Positions 41,995 to 50,792 of a stretch of 64,000 nucleotides of DNA are shown here, one piece after another. The notes under the pieces were generated by a model that was not told the origin of the DNA, ran no database searches, and worked only from the letters and a program-made list of their open reading frames with translations. Position numbers and translations under genes: made by a program. Numbering within the stretch: position 1 is the first letter of the stretch; every line of letters begins with the position of its first letter. The stretch is from Mycolicibacterium neoaurum. GTDB lineage: Bacteria > Actinomycetota > Actinomycetes > Mycobacteriales > Mycobacteriaceae. The DNA lies in assembly GCF_036946495.1 (NCBI RefSeq), contig NZ_JAQIIX010000001.1, positions 992,001 to 1,056,000 on the forward strand. Reading direction: 5' to 3'.

Positions 41995-43307
41995 GGCGGT
42001 TTCAAGGGGTGGTTGCAACAGTGGGTGAATCGGTCGGGTTGCAGAGTAGTTCGTGGAGTGCTTCGGCTGGTGTTTTCCAGCCCAGTGTCTGGCGGGGTCG
42101 GTTGTTGAGTTTGGTGGCGACGTAGTCGAGGTAGTCGGGGGGAAACACCGATAGGTCAGTGCCTTTGGCAAACCATTGGCGCAGCAGACCGTTGGTGTTT
42201 TCGTTGGTTCCGCGCTGCCATGGTGAGTGCGGGTCGCAGAAATAGATGTCGAGATCTGTCGCCTCAGCGATGGCCAGATGGTTGGCCAATTCGCTGCCCT
42301 GATCCCAGGTCAATGATTTACCCAGCAGCGCCGGCAACTGGCCCATCTTGGCCACGATCGCCTCTTGCACGGTCGCCGCGGTGTGATCACCGGGCAGGTG
42401 CAACAAGAGGGTGAACCGGGTGCTGCGTTCCACCAGAGTGCCGATCGCCGACCCGGAGGCGGTGCTTCCGATGATCAGATCCCCCTCCCAGTGCCCGGGG
42501 ATGGCGCGGTCCTCGACCTCGGCAGGCCGTTCACTGATGCTGACCATGCCGGGGATACGTGTGCGGCGCTGCCCGGGTCGTCTGCGCGGGTGGCGTATCG
42601 CACGCCCGGTCCGCAGGTAGGTGTGCAGATCGCGCCGCAGATTGCCTTTGCCTTGGACGTATATTGCCTGGTAGATCGCTTCGTGTGACACCCACATCTC
42701 CGCAATATCAGGGAAGTCCAGCCGCAACCGGGCAGCGATCTGGGCCGGACTGTGAAACTCGTCGGTGAGTCGAGTCTGCACCACCTCACGCAGGGTCGTG
42801 CACAGATCCAGCTTGCGCGGCTTGGGTCGTGCGGCGCGGGTGACGCTGCGGTCGTGCGCGACAGTGGCCTTGTAGCGGGGACGCGGATCATGCCCACCGC
42901 GCCATGGCGCACCGAAGCGATATCGGGACCGATAGCCCGTACGACCTCGGCATCCGCCGTTGACGGCGATCTCCCGCGAGATCGTCGACGGCGCCCGGCC
43001 AAGGCGTTGAGCGATACACCGAATTGATTCTTTGGCCGCCACTCCTAACGCGATTTCCTCGCGCTCTTCAAAGGACAGTCGCGGCCGCCGGCGAGGTTGA
43101 CCATCGGGTAACTGAGGTCTCACCCCGCCAGCATCGGCAAACCACCGCGAACCCGAGTTCAGCGACACGCCGACTGCCACAGCGGCTTCACTCACGGTCA
43201 ACCCGCTACGGATTTCCTCCCAGAACCGACGACGAAGACGAGACGATTTGGACGGGCGCACAACAGCTCCTCACAGGGACCTGTTGCAACCACCCCTTGA
43301 AACCGCC
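41995..43307 (-). mobile_element. intact IS30-family insertion sequence, 1313 bp
   Basis: Bounded by perfect 27-bp terminal inverted repeats: 41995-42021 (begins GGCGGTTTCAAGGGGTGG) and 43281-43307 (its exact complement). Both ends have the same ACG flank. One transposase gene fills it. The perfect ends, the duplication and the full-length gene indicate a recent, potentially active insertion. It sits in the loop of a hairpin between pepB and ephD and interrupts no gene. No IS is present here in the M. tuberculosis order, as I recall. Confidence 0.95.
42002..43261 (-). CDS. IS30-family transposase
   Basis: 419 residues, DDE recombinase. An N-terminal HTH resembling the IS30 type (RSGLTVSEAAVAVGVSLNSGSRW), then a second HTH (ESIRCIAQRLGRAPSTISREI, the IS30 signature), and the integrase core: first Asp in GHWEGDLIIGS, second in TWDQGSELANH and Glu in RGTNENTNGLLRQWF. 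Its stop lies within the outer part of one terminal repeat region, as is usual for this compact family. Full length, no frameshift. Confidence 0.95.
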   Translation of the reverse strand: MRPSKSSRLRRRFWEEIRSGLTVSEAAVAVGVSLNSGSRWFADAGGVRPQLPDGQPRRRPRLSFEEREEIALGVAAKESIRCIAQRLGRAPSTISREIAVNGGCRGRTGYRSRYRFGAPWRGGHDPRPRYKATVAHDRSVTRAARPKPRKLDLCTTLREVVQTRLTDEFHSPAQIAARLRLDFPDIAEMWVSHEAIYQAIYVQGKGNLRRDLHTYLRTGRAIRHPRRRPGQRRTRIPGMVSISERPAEVEDRAIPGHWEGDLIIGSTASGSAIGTLVERSTRFTLLLHLPGDHTAATVQEAIVAKMGQLPALLGKSLTWDQGSELANHLAIAEATDLDIYFCDPHSPWQRGTNENTNGLLRQWFAKGTDLSVFPPDYLDYVATKLNNRPRQTLGWKTPAEALHELLCNPTDSPTVATTP

Positions 43308-43327
43308 ACGAGAAGCCGTGTCACAAG

Positions 43328-43341
43328 TGGCCACTCGGCGG
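43328..43341. repeat. right arm of the intergenic hairpin split by the IS
   Basis: TGGCCACTCGGCGG, exact complement of 41961-41974. It lies 17 nt before the ephD stop. Confidence 0.7.
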
Positions 43342-43357
43342 GTAGTCGCGCCTGCCC

Positions 43358-45133
43358 TCAGCCGAGCTTGACGCGCGCGGTGCTGCGCATCACCTGCGGT
43401 AGCGCATGTGCCGCCCCGTAGACCAGATAGGCCTCCGGGGTCACCGGCCGCACCGGGGTGTTGTTCTGCACCGCCGCGACGATGGCCTTGGCGACCTTCT
43501 CCGGTCCGTAGCGGCGCAGTTTGAATCCCTTGACGATCTGGGCCCGCATCGCCTCCACTGCGGAATCACCGGCCGAGGGCATATCGAACTGCGTGGTGCT
43601 CACGATATTGGTGTCGATGACGCCGGGGCAGACCGTGGTCAGGCCGATGCCGGCCGAATCCAGTTCTGCGCGTAAGCAGTCGGAGAACATGAACACCGCG
43701 GCCTTGCTGGTGGCGTAGGCGTTCATCGACTGGGTCGGGGCATAGGCGGCCATCGAGGCGACATTGACCACGTGACCGCCCAGGCCGCGGTCGACCATCC
43801 GCGCGGCAAAGGCCCGGCAGCAGTTGACCACTCCGCCGAAGTTGATGTCCATGACGCGGTCGAAGTTCGCGGCCGGGGTGTCCAGGAAGAACCCGGCATG
43901 TCCGACTCCGGCGTTGTTGACCACGATGTCGGGCACGCCGTGGGTGTCACACACCTGCTCGGCGAAGCGCTCCACCGCATCGGCGTCCGCGACGTCCAAA
44001 CGGTAGGCGTGCGCGGTGCCGCCCGCCGCACGGATCTGCGCGGCGGTCTCGGTGGCGGCATCCTCGTCGATATCGCTGACGACGATCTCGGCTCCGCGTT
44101 CGGCGAAGGCCAGCGCGGTGGCGCGCCCGATACCGCTGCCCGCGCCGGTGATCGACACCAGCTGATCCCCGAACGGTGGCCGGGACACTCCGACGGCGGC
44201 CCTGGCCAGGGTGCGCGCCGCCGGTGCGCCCTGCAGATGGTCGACCAGCTCACCGACGGCGGCGGCCAGCTGGACCGGATGCGACATCGGTGCCCAATGT
44301 CCGGCGTGCAGATCGCGGCGCCACAGCCGGGGCACCCATCTGGCGATGTCGTCGTAGGCGTAGGGACGCACATAGGGGTCGCGCCGGTTGACGATCAGCT
44401 GCACCGGCACGTTCACCGCATGCTCGGCGCGGGGTTGGCCCAACGTGCGGAAGTAGTTGGCCCGGTACACCTTCATGCTGCGGGCGGCGTCGGCGGCCAG
44501 CGCCGGGGAGTGATGGATGCTCTGCGGGTCGACGCCGTCGCGCCGCAGCCGGCGATCCATGGCGCCGCGGGAGAACGCCCACCGCACGGCCGCCGGAGCC
44601 AGCACCGGAACCGAGAACGCGCCCATATAGGACAACCGGGCCAGCTGGGCGGCTCCGCGGGCGAACCGGCGCGGCAGGTAGGGCCTGCGCAGCCCGTCCT
44701 TGATATAGCGGTTCAGGTGTCGCGCGCTGGGTCCGGACACCGAGGTGAACGAGGCCACCACCGACGGCGCGTCCGGTCTGCCCAGGTATTCCCACACCCC
44801 CACCGAGCCCCAGTCGTGGGCCAGCACGTGCACCGGGCGTTGCGGGCTGACGGCGGCGGCCACCGCGGCGAAATCGTCGGCGAAGCGGGCCATGGTGTAG
44901 GCGGCGGTGTCGCTGGGCACATCGGACTTGCCGACGCCGCGGTTGTCGTAGCGCACCACCCGGAATCGTCCGGTCAGCAGCGGCGCCACACCGTTCCACA
45001 GCACGTGTGAGTCGGGCCAACCGTGCACCAGCACGATGGTCGGGGCGGCCTGCTCGTCGCTCCCGCCTTCCTCGTAGACGGCGATGCGGGTCCCGTCGGC
45101 GCTGGTGACGAACCGTTCGGCGACTGCAGACAT
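43358..45133 (-). CDS. ephD: EphD: alpha/beta hydrolase (epoxide hydrolase-like) fused to short-chain dehydrogenase
   Basis: 591 residues (M. tuberculosis ~592). Residues ~1-285: alpha/beta hydrolase with the oxyanion motif VHGWPDSHVLW and the nucleophile elbow LAHDWGSVGVWE, Asp nucleophile as in epoxide hydrolases. Residues ~315-591: SDR domain with the NAD(P) loop ITGAGSGIGRATALAFAERG, NNAGVG and the catalytic YATSKAAVFMFS (Tyr-x3-Lys). Literature links EphD to oxidation of epoxy-mycolates to ketomycolates, i.e. cell-wall lipid tailoring. ATG 45133, 2 nt after the small gene upstream. Confidence 0.94.
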   Translation of the reverse strand: MSAVAERFVTSADGTRIAVYEEGGSDEQAAPTIVLVHGWPDSHVLWNGVAPLLTGRFRVVRYDNRGVGKSDVPSDTAAYTMARFADDFAAVAAAVSPQRPVHVLAHDWGSVGVWEYLGRPDAPSVVASFTSVSGPSARHLNRYIKDGLRRPYLPRRFARGAAQLARLSYMGAFSVPVLAPAAVRWAFSRGAMDRRLRRDGVDPQSIHHSPALAADAARSMKVYRANYFRTLGQPRAEHAVNVPVQLIVNRRDPYVRPYAYDDIARWVPRLWRRDLHAGHWAPMSHPVQLAAAVGELVDHLQGAPAARTLARAAVGVSRPPFGDQLVSITGAGSGIGRATALAFAERGAEIVVSDIDEDAATETAAQIRAAGGTAHAYRLDVADADAVERFAEQVCDTHGVPDIVVNNAGVGHAGFFLDTPAANFDRVMDINFGGVVNCCRAFAARMVDRGLGGHVVNVASMAAYAPTQSMNAYATSKAAVFMFSDCLRAELDSAGIGLTTVCPGVIDTNIVSTTQFDMPSAGDSAVEAMRAQIVKGFKLRRYGPEKVAKAIVAAVQNNTPVRPVTPEAYLVYGAAHALPQVMRSTARVKLG

Positions 45134-45135
45134 GG

Positions 45136-45492
45136 CTACCCCTCTAGTTCACGGCGGCGTTCCCGGTCACGTTCGATCCGGCGTCGGGCATCGTAGTCGC
45201 GCATCCGCTGCGGATAGCCGACCTTCTGCACGTCGTAGACCGGGATGTCGAGTTGCCTGCTGAGCCGTTTGGCTCCGGCCTCCCCGCCGGTGCGCCTGCG
45301 GGTCCATTCACCGTCGACGGCCACCAGTACGACGGTGACCTCGGTGACCGTGGTCTGGGGTTCGACGAATGCCTCGACCCCGGTGTGTGTCGCGACCCAG
45401 TGACGCAGATAGTCCAGGTCGGCCGATGCCTGTTTACGGGCCAGGCCTCGCGTGCCACCGCGCGGCCGACGCCACTTGTCCAACAGTCCCAA
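45136..45492 (-). CDS. small conserved hypothetical protein, basic tail
   Basis: 118 residues from TTG 45492, chosen because GGAGAGGAG lies 7-9 nt upstream; the open frame runs 38 codons further but that part is Arg/Pro-rich without pattern. The middle (FVEPQTTVTEVTVVLVAVDG) is a beta-rich block, then AKRLSRQLDIPVYDVQKVGYPQRMRDY, and the tail is a charged helix (RRRIERDRERRRELEG). Not recognised. It is conserved in position before ephD in mycobacteria as far as I recall, and reads divergently from dlaT. Confidence 0.7.
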   Translation of the reverse strand: MGLLDKWRRPRGGTRGLARKQASADLDYLRHWVATHTGVEAFVEPQTTVTEVTVVLVAVDGEWTRRRTGGEAGAKRLSRQLDIPVYDVQKVGYPQRMRDYDARRRIERDRERRRELEG

Positions 45493-45636
45493 CTGCGGGT
45501 TCTCCTCTCCGGCCCTTGATTCGATGGTGCCAGAGCATCGAGTCGGCGGTCCGCGACGACCGCGACCGGTGGACATGACAGGATGGAAGGGCACCGCATT
45601 CGACACGTGACGATGACTTTCGAGGAGTCAAAACCC

Positions 45637-47388
45637 ATGGCAATCTCAGTCCAGATGCCCGCACTCGGTGAGAGCGTCACAGAGGGGACCGTCACACGAT
45701 GGCTCAAGCAAGAGGGTGACACCGTCGCCGTCGACGAGCCGCTGCTCGAGGTATCCACCGACAAGGTCGACACCGAGATCCCGTCACCGGCCGCCGGCGT
45801 GCTCACCAAGATCATCGCGGCCGAGGACGATGTCGTCGAGGTCGGTGGCGATCTTGCCCTGATCGGCGAGGAGGGCGAGTCCGCCCCGACCGGCGATTCC
45901 ACTCCCGCCGAAGAGGCCGAGCCGGAGGCCGAACCCGAGCCCGAGCCCGCCGCCGAGGAAGCCGAGCCCGAAAAGTCCGAGCCGCAGGAGTCCAAGCCCG
46001 CCAAGCCTGCGGCATCCGGCGGCGGTGACGCCACGTCGGTGAAGATGCCCGAGCTGGGCGAGTCGGTCACCGAGGGCACCGTCACCCGCTGGCTGAAGAA
46101 GGTCGGCGACGAGGTCGCCGTCGACGAGGCTCTGGTCGAGGTGTCCACCGACAAGGTCGACACCGAGATCCCGTCGCCGGTCGCGGGCACGCTGCTGTCG
46201 ATCAGCGCCGAAGAGGACGATGTGGTCGCCGTGGGTGGCGAGCTGGCCAAGATCGGTGACGCCGGGGCCGAGGGTGCCGCCGAGCCGGAACCCGAGCCCG
46301 AGCCGGAACCCGAACCCGAGCCGGAACCCAAGGAAGAGCCCAAGCAGGAAGCCAAGCCCGAGCCCAAGCCCGAGCCGAAGCCCGAACCCAAGCCTGAACC
46401 CAAGGCCGCACCCGCCCCCGCCGCGGCGGGCAGTGAGTCCGACGCCAATCCGTATGTCACACCGCTGGTGCGCAAGCTCGCCGCGGAGAACAACGTCGAC
46501 CTGTCCTCGGTGAAGGGCACCGGCGTGGGCGGGCGCATCCGCAAGCAGGATGTGCTCGCGGCCGCGGAGGCGGCGAAGGCACCCGCGACCGGCCAGGACA
46601 AGCAGGCTGCCGCCCCGGCCGCCGGCCAGAAGAAGGAAGCCGCCGCGGCCCCGTCGCTGGCACATCTGCGTGGCAGCACGCAGAAGGCGAACCGCATCCG
46701 GCAGATCACCGCGAAGAAGACCCGCGAGTCCCTGCAGACCACCGCGCAGCTGACCCAGGTGCACGAGGTCGACCTGACCAAGATCGTGGCGCTGCGGGCC
46801 AAGGCGAAGAAGAGCTTCTCCGAGCGTGAGGGCGTCAACCTGACGTTCCTGCCGTTCTTCGCGGTCGCCGTCGTCGACGCCCTCAAGGCGCACCCGAACA
46901 TCAACGCCAGCTACAACGAGGACACCAAGGAGATCACCTACTACGACGCCGAGCACCTCGGTTTCGCGGTGGACACCGAGCAGGGTCTGCTCTCCCCCGT
47001 CGTCCACAACGCCGGTGATCTCTCCCTCGGCGGTCTGGCCAGAGCCATCGCCGATATCGCCGCACGCGCCCGGTCGGGCAACCTCAAGCCCGACGAGCTG
47101 TCCGGCGGCACCTTCACCATCACCAACATCGGCAGCCAGGGCGCGCTGTTCGACACCCCGATCCTGGTCCCGCCGCAGGCGGCGATGCTGGGCACCGGTG
47201 CGATCGTCAAACGCCCCCGCGTCATCTCCGACGAATTCGGCAATGAGTCGATCGGCGTGCGGTCGGTGGCCTACCTGCCGCTCACCTACGATCACCGCCT
47301 CATCGACGGTGCCGATGCCGGCCGCTTCCTGACCACGGTCAAGCGCCGGCTCGAAGAAGGCGCGTTCGAGGCCGATCTGGGGTTGTAG
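45637..47388 (+). CDS. dlaT: dihydrolipoamide acyltransferase (E2 of pyruvate/2-oxo acid dehydrogenase)
   Basis: 583 residues. Two lipoyl domains with lipoylated Lys43 and Lys173 (both in VSTDKVDTEIPSP), joined by Pro/Glu/Lys-rich linkers; a peripheral-subunit-binding domain (ANPYVTPLVRKLAAENNVDL ... GVGGRIRKQDVLAAA); and the C-terminal acyltransferase core ending in TYDHRLIDGADAGRF with catalytic His553. In mycobacteria DlaT serves pyruvate dehydrogenase, branched-chain dehydrogenase and, with Lpd/AhpD/AhpC, peroxide defence. ATG 45637 with GAGGAG upstream; the 18-codon extension is rejected. lipB and lipA, needed for its cofactor, follow 1 kb downstream. Confidence 0.95.
   Translation: MAISVQMPALGESVTEGTVTRWLKQEGDTVAVDEPLLEVSTDKVDTEIPSPAAGVLTKIIAAEDDVVEVGGDLALIGEEGESAPTGDSTPAEEAEPEAEPEPEPAAEEAEPEKSEPQESKPAKPAASGGGDATSVKMPELGESVTEGTVTRWLKKVGDEVAVDEALVEVSTDKVDTEIPSPVAGTLLSISAEEDDVVAVGGELAKIGDAGAEGAAEPEPEPEPEPEPEPEPKEEPKQEAKPEPKPEPKPEPKPEPKAAPAPAAAGSESDANPYVTPLVRKLAAENNVDLSSVKGTGVGGRIRKQDVLAAAEAAKAPATGQDKQAAAPAAGQKKEAAAAPSLAHLRGSTQKANRIRQITAKKTRESLQTTAQLTQVHEVDLTKIVALRAKAKKSFSEREGVNLTFLPFFAVAVVDALKAHPNINASYNEDTKEITYYDAEHLGFAVDTEQGLLSPVVHNAGDLSLGGLARAIADIAARARSGNLKPDELSGGTFTITNIGSQGALFDTPILVPPQAAMLGTGAIVKRPRVISDEFGNESIGVRSVAYLPLTYDHRLIDGADAGRFLTTVKRRLEEGAFEADLGL
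46280..46412 (+). repeat. Pro-Glu/Pro-Lys codon repeat in dlaT linker
   Basis: Imperfect 6-nt repeats of CCCGAG/CCGGAA/CCCAAG encode runs of EP and KP dipeptides between the second lipoyl domain and the E1/E3-binding domain. This is a flexible linker whose length is likely to vary by slippage. Confidence 0.8.
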
Positions 47389-47391
47389 CCG

Positions 47392-48303
47392 ATGGCCGGG
47401 CAGGTCATCGCTGTCGCGGGGTCGTCGGGGCTGATCGGTTCAGCCCTGACGACCGCGTTGCGCACCTCCGATCAACGGGTGCTGCGCCTGGTGCGCACGT
47501 CGCCGTCGGGTCCCGACGAGGTGTTCTGGAATCCGGCCTCCGGCCAGCTCGACATCGATGCCTTGGTCGGCGTCGATGCGGTCGTCAACCTGTGCGGTGT
47601 CGGTGTCGGCGACAAACGTTGGTCGGGCTCGTTCAAGCAGAGCCTGCGGGACAGCCGGATCGGCCCGACCGAGGTGCTCGCCGAGGCGGTGGCCGACGCG
47701 GGTATCCCGGTGCTGGTCAACGCGAGTGCGGTCGGCTACTACGGGGACACCCGGGGCCGGGTGGTCGACGAGACCGCGCCGTGCGGCGCGGGATTCCTGG
47801 CCCAGCTCTGCGCCGACTGGGAGGCCTCGACCGCTGCCGCCGAGGAGGCCGGCGCCAGGGTCGTGCTGCTGCGCACGGGTCTGGTGCTCTCCCCGTCCGG
47901 CGGCATGCTCAACCGGTTGCGGCCCATCTTCGGTCTCGGCCTCGGCGCCCGGCTGGGCAATGGGCGGCAGTATTTCCCCTGGATCAGTCTGGAGGACGAA
48001 ATCCGCGCGATCCGGTTCGCACTGACCGATGAACAACTGGCCGGCCCGGTCAACCTCACCGGCCCGGCACCGGTGACCAACGGCGAGTTCACCGCCGCGC
48101 TCGGCCGCGCCCTCAACCGTCCCACCCCGATGATCGTCCCCGGCTTCGCGTTGCGCGCGGCCCTCGGCGAGTTCGCCGACGAGGGTCTGCTGGCCGGCCA
48201 GCGGGCCATCCCGGCGGCGCTGGAGCGGGCCGGTTTCGTCTTCCACCACAACACCGTCGGTGCGGCGCTGAGCTATGTGACCGCCGGTGTCCCACCGGCG
48301 TAG
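47392..48303 (+). CDS. TIGR01777-type NAD(P)-dependent epimerase (SDR; Rv2216-like)
   Basis: 303 residues. Extended SDR fold: N-terminal IAVAGSSGLIGSALTTALR nucleotide loop (GxxGxxG variant), VNASAVGYYGDTRGR with the active-site Tyr region, and the C-terminal DUF1731-like tail (TPMIVPGFALRAALGEFADE, ILAGQRAIP-type). It resembles E. coli YfcH; substrate unknown. ATG lies 3 nt after dlaT, so it is co-transcribed. Its stop codon lies inside a duplicated 23-bp segment (see repeat at 48283). Confidence 0.9.
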   Translation: MAGQVIAVAGSSGLIGSALTTALRTSDQRVLRLVRTSPSGPDEVFWNPASGQLDIDALVGVDAVVNLCGVGVGDKRWSGSFKQSLRDSRIGPTEVLAEAVADAGIPVLVNASAVGYYGDTRGRVVDETAPCGAGFLAQLCADWEASTAAAEEAGARVVLLRTGLVLSPSGGMLNRLRPIFGLGLGARLGNGRQYFPWISLEDEIRAIRFALTDEQLAGPVNLTGPAPVTNGEFTAALGRALNRPTPMIVPGFALRAALGEFADEGLLAGQRAIPAALERAGFVFHHNTVGAALSYVTAGVPPA

Positions 48304-48333
48304 GTATCTGGCCGGTGTCCCACCGGCGTAGGT
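48283..48333 (+). repeat. 23-bp direct repeat across a stop codon
   Basis: GCCGGTGTCCCACCGGCGTAGGT occurs at 48283-48305 and 48311-48333 (period 28). Each copy contains a small hairpin GCCGGTG-TCC-CACCGGC and a TAG. The first copy encodes the last residues and stop of the epimerase gene; the second lies between it and lipB. Confidence 0.9.
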
Positions 48334-48338
48334 CGGCG

Positions 48339-48344
48339 TAGCGT
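48339..48344 (+). promoter_or_regulatory. candidate -10 box (leaderless) of lipB
   Basis: TAGCGT, 6 nt before the GTG of lipB, just after the duplicated segment. Confidence 0.4.
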
Positions 48345-48350
48345 CTAAGC

Positions 48351-49022
48351 GTGACCTCCATCCGCTCCTCCGCCGAACCGCTACAGGTCCGCGTGCTGGG
48401 CAGCCTGGACTACGTGCAGGCCTGGCAGCTGCAACGGGAGATCGCCGACACGCGGGTGGCCGGCGGACCGGACACCCTGCTGCTACTCGAGCATCCGCCG
48501 GTCTACACGGCGGGCAAGCGCACCGAGGTCCACGAGCGGCCGGTGGACGGCACCCCCGTCGTCGACACCGACCGCGGCGGCAAGATCACCTGGCACGGAC
48601 CCGGCCAGCTCGTCGGGTATCCGATCATCGGGCTTACCGAACCACTGGACGTCGTGAATTTCGTTCGGCGCCTTGAGGAGGCGCTCATCACGGTGTGCGC
48701 TGACCTCGGTCTGCAGACGACGCGGGTCGACGGCCGGTCGGGGGTCTGGGTGCCCGCCGGGCCTGCGGGTCCCGCACGCAAGGTCGGCGCCATCGGCATC
48801 CGGGTGGCCCGCGGGGTCACCCTGCACGGGTTCGCGCTCAACTGCGACTGCGACCTCGGGGCGTTCGGCGGGATCATCCCGTGCGGTATCGCCGATGCCG
48901 GGGTCACCTCACTGACCGCCGAACTCGGCAGGCACGTGCGAGTGAAAGATGTCACCGACGTGGTGGCAGAGGCCGTCTCGGGCACTTTGGACGGACATAT
49001 CCGCGTAGCATTGTCGTCGTGA
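48351..49022 (+). CDS. lipB: octanoyl-ACP:protein octanoyltransferase
   Basis: 223 residues. Transfers octanoate from ACP to the lipoyl domains of E2 subunits and GcvH. The catalytic pair is Cys178 (GGIIPCGIADAG) and Lys144 (PARKVGAIGIRV), matching Cys176/Lys142 of M. tuberculosis LipB; RGGKITWHGPGQLVGYP is the family motif. GTG start; the stop overlaps the lipA start (GTGA). Confidence 0.96.
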   Translation: MTSIRSSAEPLQVRVLGSLDYVQAWQLQREIADTRVAGGPDTLLLLEHPPVYTAGKRTEVHERPVDGTPVVDTDRGGKITWHGPGQLVGYPIIGLTEPLDVVNFVRRLEEALITVCADLGLQTTRVDGRSGVWVPAGPAGPARKVGAIGIRVARGVTLHGFALNCDCDLGAFGGIIPCGIADAGVTSLTAELGRHVRVKDVTDVVAEAVSGTLDGHIRVALSS

Positions 49023-49957
49023 GTGTCGTACCCGAAGGCCGTAAGCTGTTGCGCCTCGAGGTGCGCAATGCCGAGACCCCCATCGAGCGCAAACCGCCGT
49101 GGATCAAGACCAAACTGCGCACCGGCCCGGAGTACACCGAACTCAAGAGCCTGGTGCGCCGCGAGGGCCTGCACACCGTGTGCGAAGAGGCCGGCTGCCC
49201 CAACATCTACGAGTGCTGGGAGGACCGCGAGGCCACCTTCCTCATCGGTGGTGAACAGTGCACCCGTCGCTGCGATTTCTGCCAGATCGACACCGGCAAG
49301 CCCGACGAGCTCGACCGGGACGAACCGCGCCGGGTCGCCGAAAGCGTCCAAGCCATGGGCCTGCGCTATTCGACGGTCACCGGGGTGGCCCGTGACGATC
49401 TGCCCGACGGCGGTGCCTGGCTCTATGCCGAGACCGTCCGCCAGATCCACCAGCTCAACCCGAACACCGGTGTCGAGCTGCTCGCCCCGGATTTCAACGC
49501 CATACCCGAACAGCTCGCCGAGGTCTTCGAGTCCCGCCCTGAGGTGTTCGCCCACAATGTCGAGACCGTGCCGCGCATCTTCAAGCGCATCCGTCCCGCG
49601 TTCCGGTACCAGCGCAGCCTCGATGTCATCACCGCCGCCCGCGATTTCGGGCTGGTGACCAAGAGCAACCTCATCCTCGGAATGGGCGAAACCCCCGAGG
49701 AGGTACGCACCGCGCTGGTCGATCTGCACGAAGCGGGCTGCGACATCGTCACCATCACCCAGTACCTGCGCCCCTCGCCGCGTCATCATCCGGTCGAGCG
49801 CTGGGTGCGGCCCGAGGAATTCGTCGAGCATTCCGACTACGCCAAGAGCATCGGATTCACCGGTGTGCTGGCCGGACCGCTGGTCCGCTCGTCCTACCGG
49901 GCGGGCAAGTTGTACGCCGAGGCTGCGCGGGTCAGAGCAGCCGCCGGCGCATCGTAA
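49019..49957 (+). CDS. lipA: lipoyl synthase (radical SAM)
   Basis: 312 residues (M. tuberculosis 311). Inserts two sulfurs into octanoyl groups. Auxiliary cluster cysteines Cys55, Cys60 and Cys66 (CEEAGCPNIYEC) and the radical-SAM Cys81-x3-Cys85-x2-Cys88 (CTRRCDFCQID) are present, as is the C-terminal RSSYRAG serine block. GTG 49019 overlaps the lipB stop by 4 nt, so the two are coupled. It needs Fe-S repair; an A-type carrier gene lies at 28.8 kb. Confidence 0.97.
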   Translation: MSVVPEGRKLLRLEVRNAETPIERKPPWIKTKLRTGPEYTELKSLVRREGLHTVCEEAGCPNIYECWEDREATFLIGGEQCTRRCDFCQIDTGKPDELDRDEPRRVAESVQAMGLRYSTVTGVARDDLPDGGAWLYAETVRQIHQLNPNTGVELLAPDFNAIPEQLAEVFESRPEVFAHNVETVPRIFKRIRPAFRYQRSLDVITAARDFGLVTKSNLILGMGETPEEVRTALVDLHEAGCDIVTITQYLRPSPRHHPVERWVRPEEFVEHSDYAKSIGFTGVLAGPLVRSSYRAGKLYAEAARVRAAAGAS

Positions 49958-49966
49958 ACTTGTCGA

Positions 49967-50719
49967 ATGGCGAAATCGCGTAATCCCGCCCAGACCAAGG
50001 CTGCCAAGGCCGAGGCGAAGGCCGCCCGCAAGGCTGCGTCCAAGCAGCGCCGCAGTCAGCTGTGGCAGGCCTTCCAGATCCAGCGCAAAGAGGACACCCG
50101 GCTGCTGCCGTACATGATCGGCGCGTTCGTGCTGATCGTGGGCGTCTCCATCGCGCTCGGCGTGCTGGCCGGCGGTTTCACCATGTACATGATGATCCCG
50201 CTGGGCATCATCCTCGGTGCGTTGGTCGCCTTCATCATCTTCGGTCGCCGCGCCCAGAAGTCGGTGTACCGCAAGGCAGAGGGGCAGACCGGTGCGGCGG
50301 CCTGGGCACTGGACAATCTGCGCGGCCGCTGGCGCGTCACCCCCGGGGTCGCGGCCACCGGGCATTTCGACGCCGTGCACCGTGTGATCGGCCGCCCGGG
50401 TGTCATCCTGGTCGGCGAGGGTTCGCCCAGCCGCGTGAAACCCCTTCTGGCGCAGGAGAAGAAGAAGACCGCACGGTTGGTCGGCGACGTCCCGATCTAC
50501 GACATCGTGGTGGGCAACGGCGAGGGCGAGGTGCCGTTGGCCAAGCTGGAGCGCCACCTGGGCAAGCTGCCCGCCAACATCACGACCAAGCAGATGGACT
50601 CGCTGGAGTCGAAGCTGGTGGCGCTGGGCTCCAAGATCGGCCCGGCCGCCATGCCCAAGGGCCCGTTGCCCAACCAGGCCAAGATGCGCGGCGTCGGACG
50701 CACCGTCCGCCGCAAGTAA
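49967..50719 (+). CDS. DUF4191-like integral membrane protein (Rv2219-like)
   Basis: 250 residues. A basic Ala/Lys-rich N-terminus (AKSRNPAQTKAAKAEAKAAR) is followed by two membrane helices (MIGAFVLIVGVSIALGVLAG and MYMMIPLGIILGALVAFIIF) and a ~150-residue cytosolic domain rich in Lys. Function unknown; conserved after lipA in mycobacteria. Starts 9 nt after lipA, so likely same transcript. Confidence 0.87.
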   Translation: MAKSRNPAQTKAAKAEAKAARKAASKQRRSQLWQAFQIQRKEDTRLLPYMIGAFVLIVGVSIALGVLAGGFTMYMMIPLGIILGALVAFIIFGRRAQKSVYRKAEGQTGAAAWALDNLRGRWRVTPGVAATGHFDAVHRVIGRPGVILVGEGSPSRVKPLLAQEKKKTARLVGDVPIYDIVVGNGEGEVPLAKLERHLGKLPANITTKQMDSLESKLVALGSKIGPAAMPKGPLPNQAKMRGVGRTVRRK

Positions 50720-50792
50720 GGGCGTATGCGGCGCGGCCGCAATTTTCGGCGAGTCGCCGTCACCGGACCACCCCGGTTGCTTAGATACACCC

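Larger units (their letters stand above)
41992..43310. repeat. 3-bp target-site duplication ACG flanking the IS
   Basis: ACG at 41992-41994 and ACG at 43308-43310 lie directly outside the two inverted repeats, as expected for an IS30-family insertion (2-3 bp duplication). Confidence 0.8.

Noticed and set aside
46280..46412. CRISPR-like short regular repeats
   Set aside because: These are codon repeats in the dlaT linker, with no spacers.
45144..46904. 586-codon minus-strand frame with GSGSGSGS repeats
   Set aside because: The repeats are the complement of the Pro-Glu/Pro-Lys linker of dlaT; not a real repeat protein.
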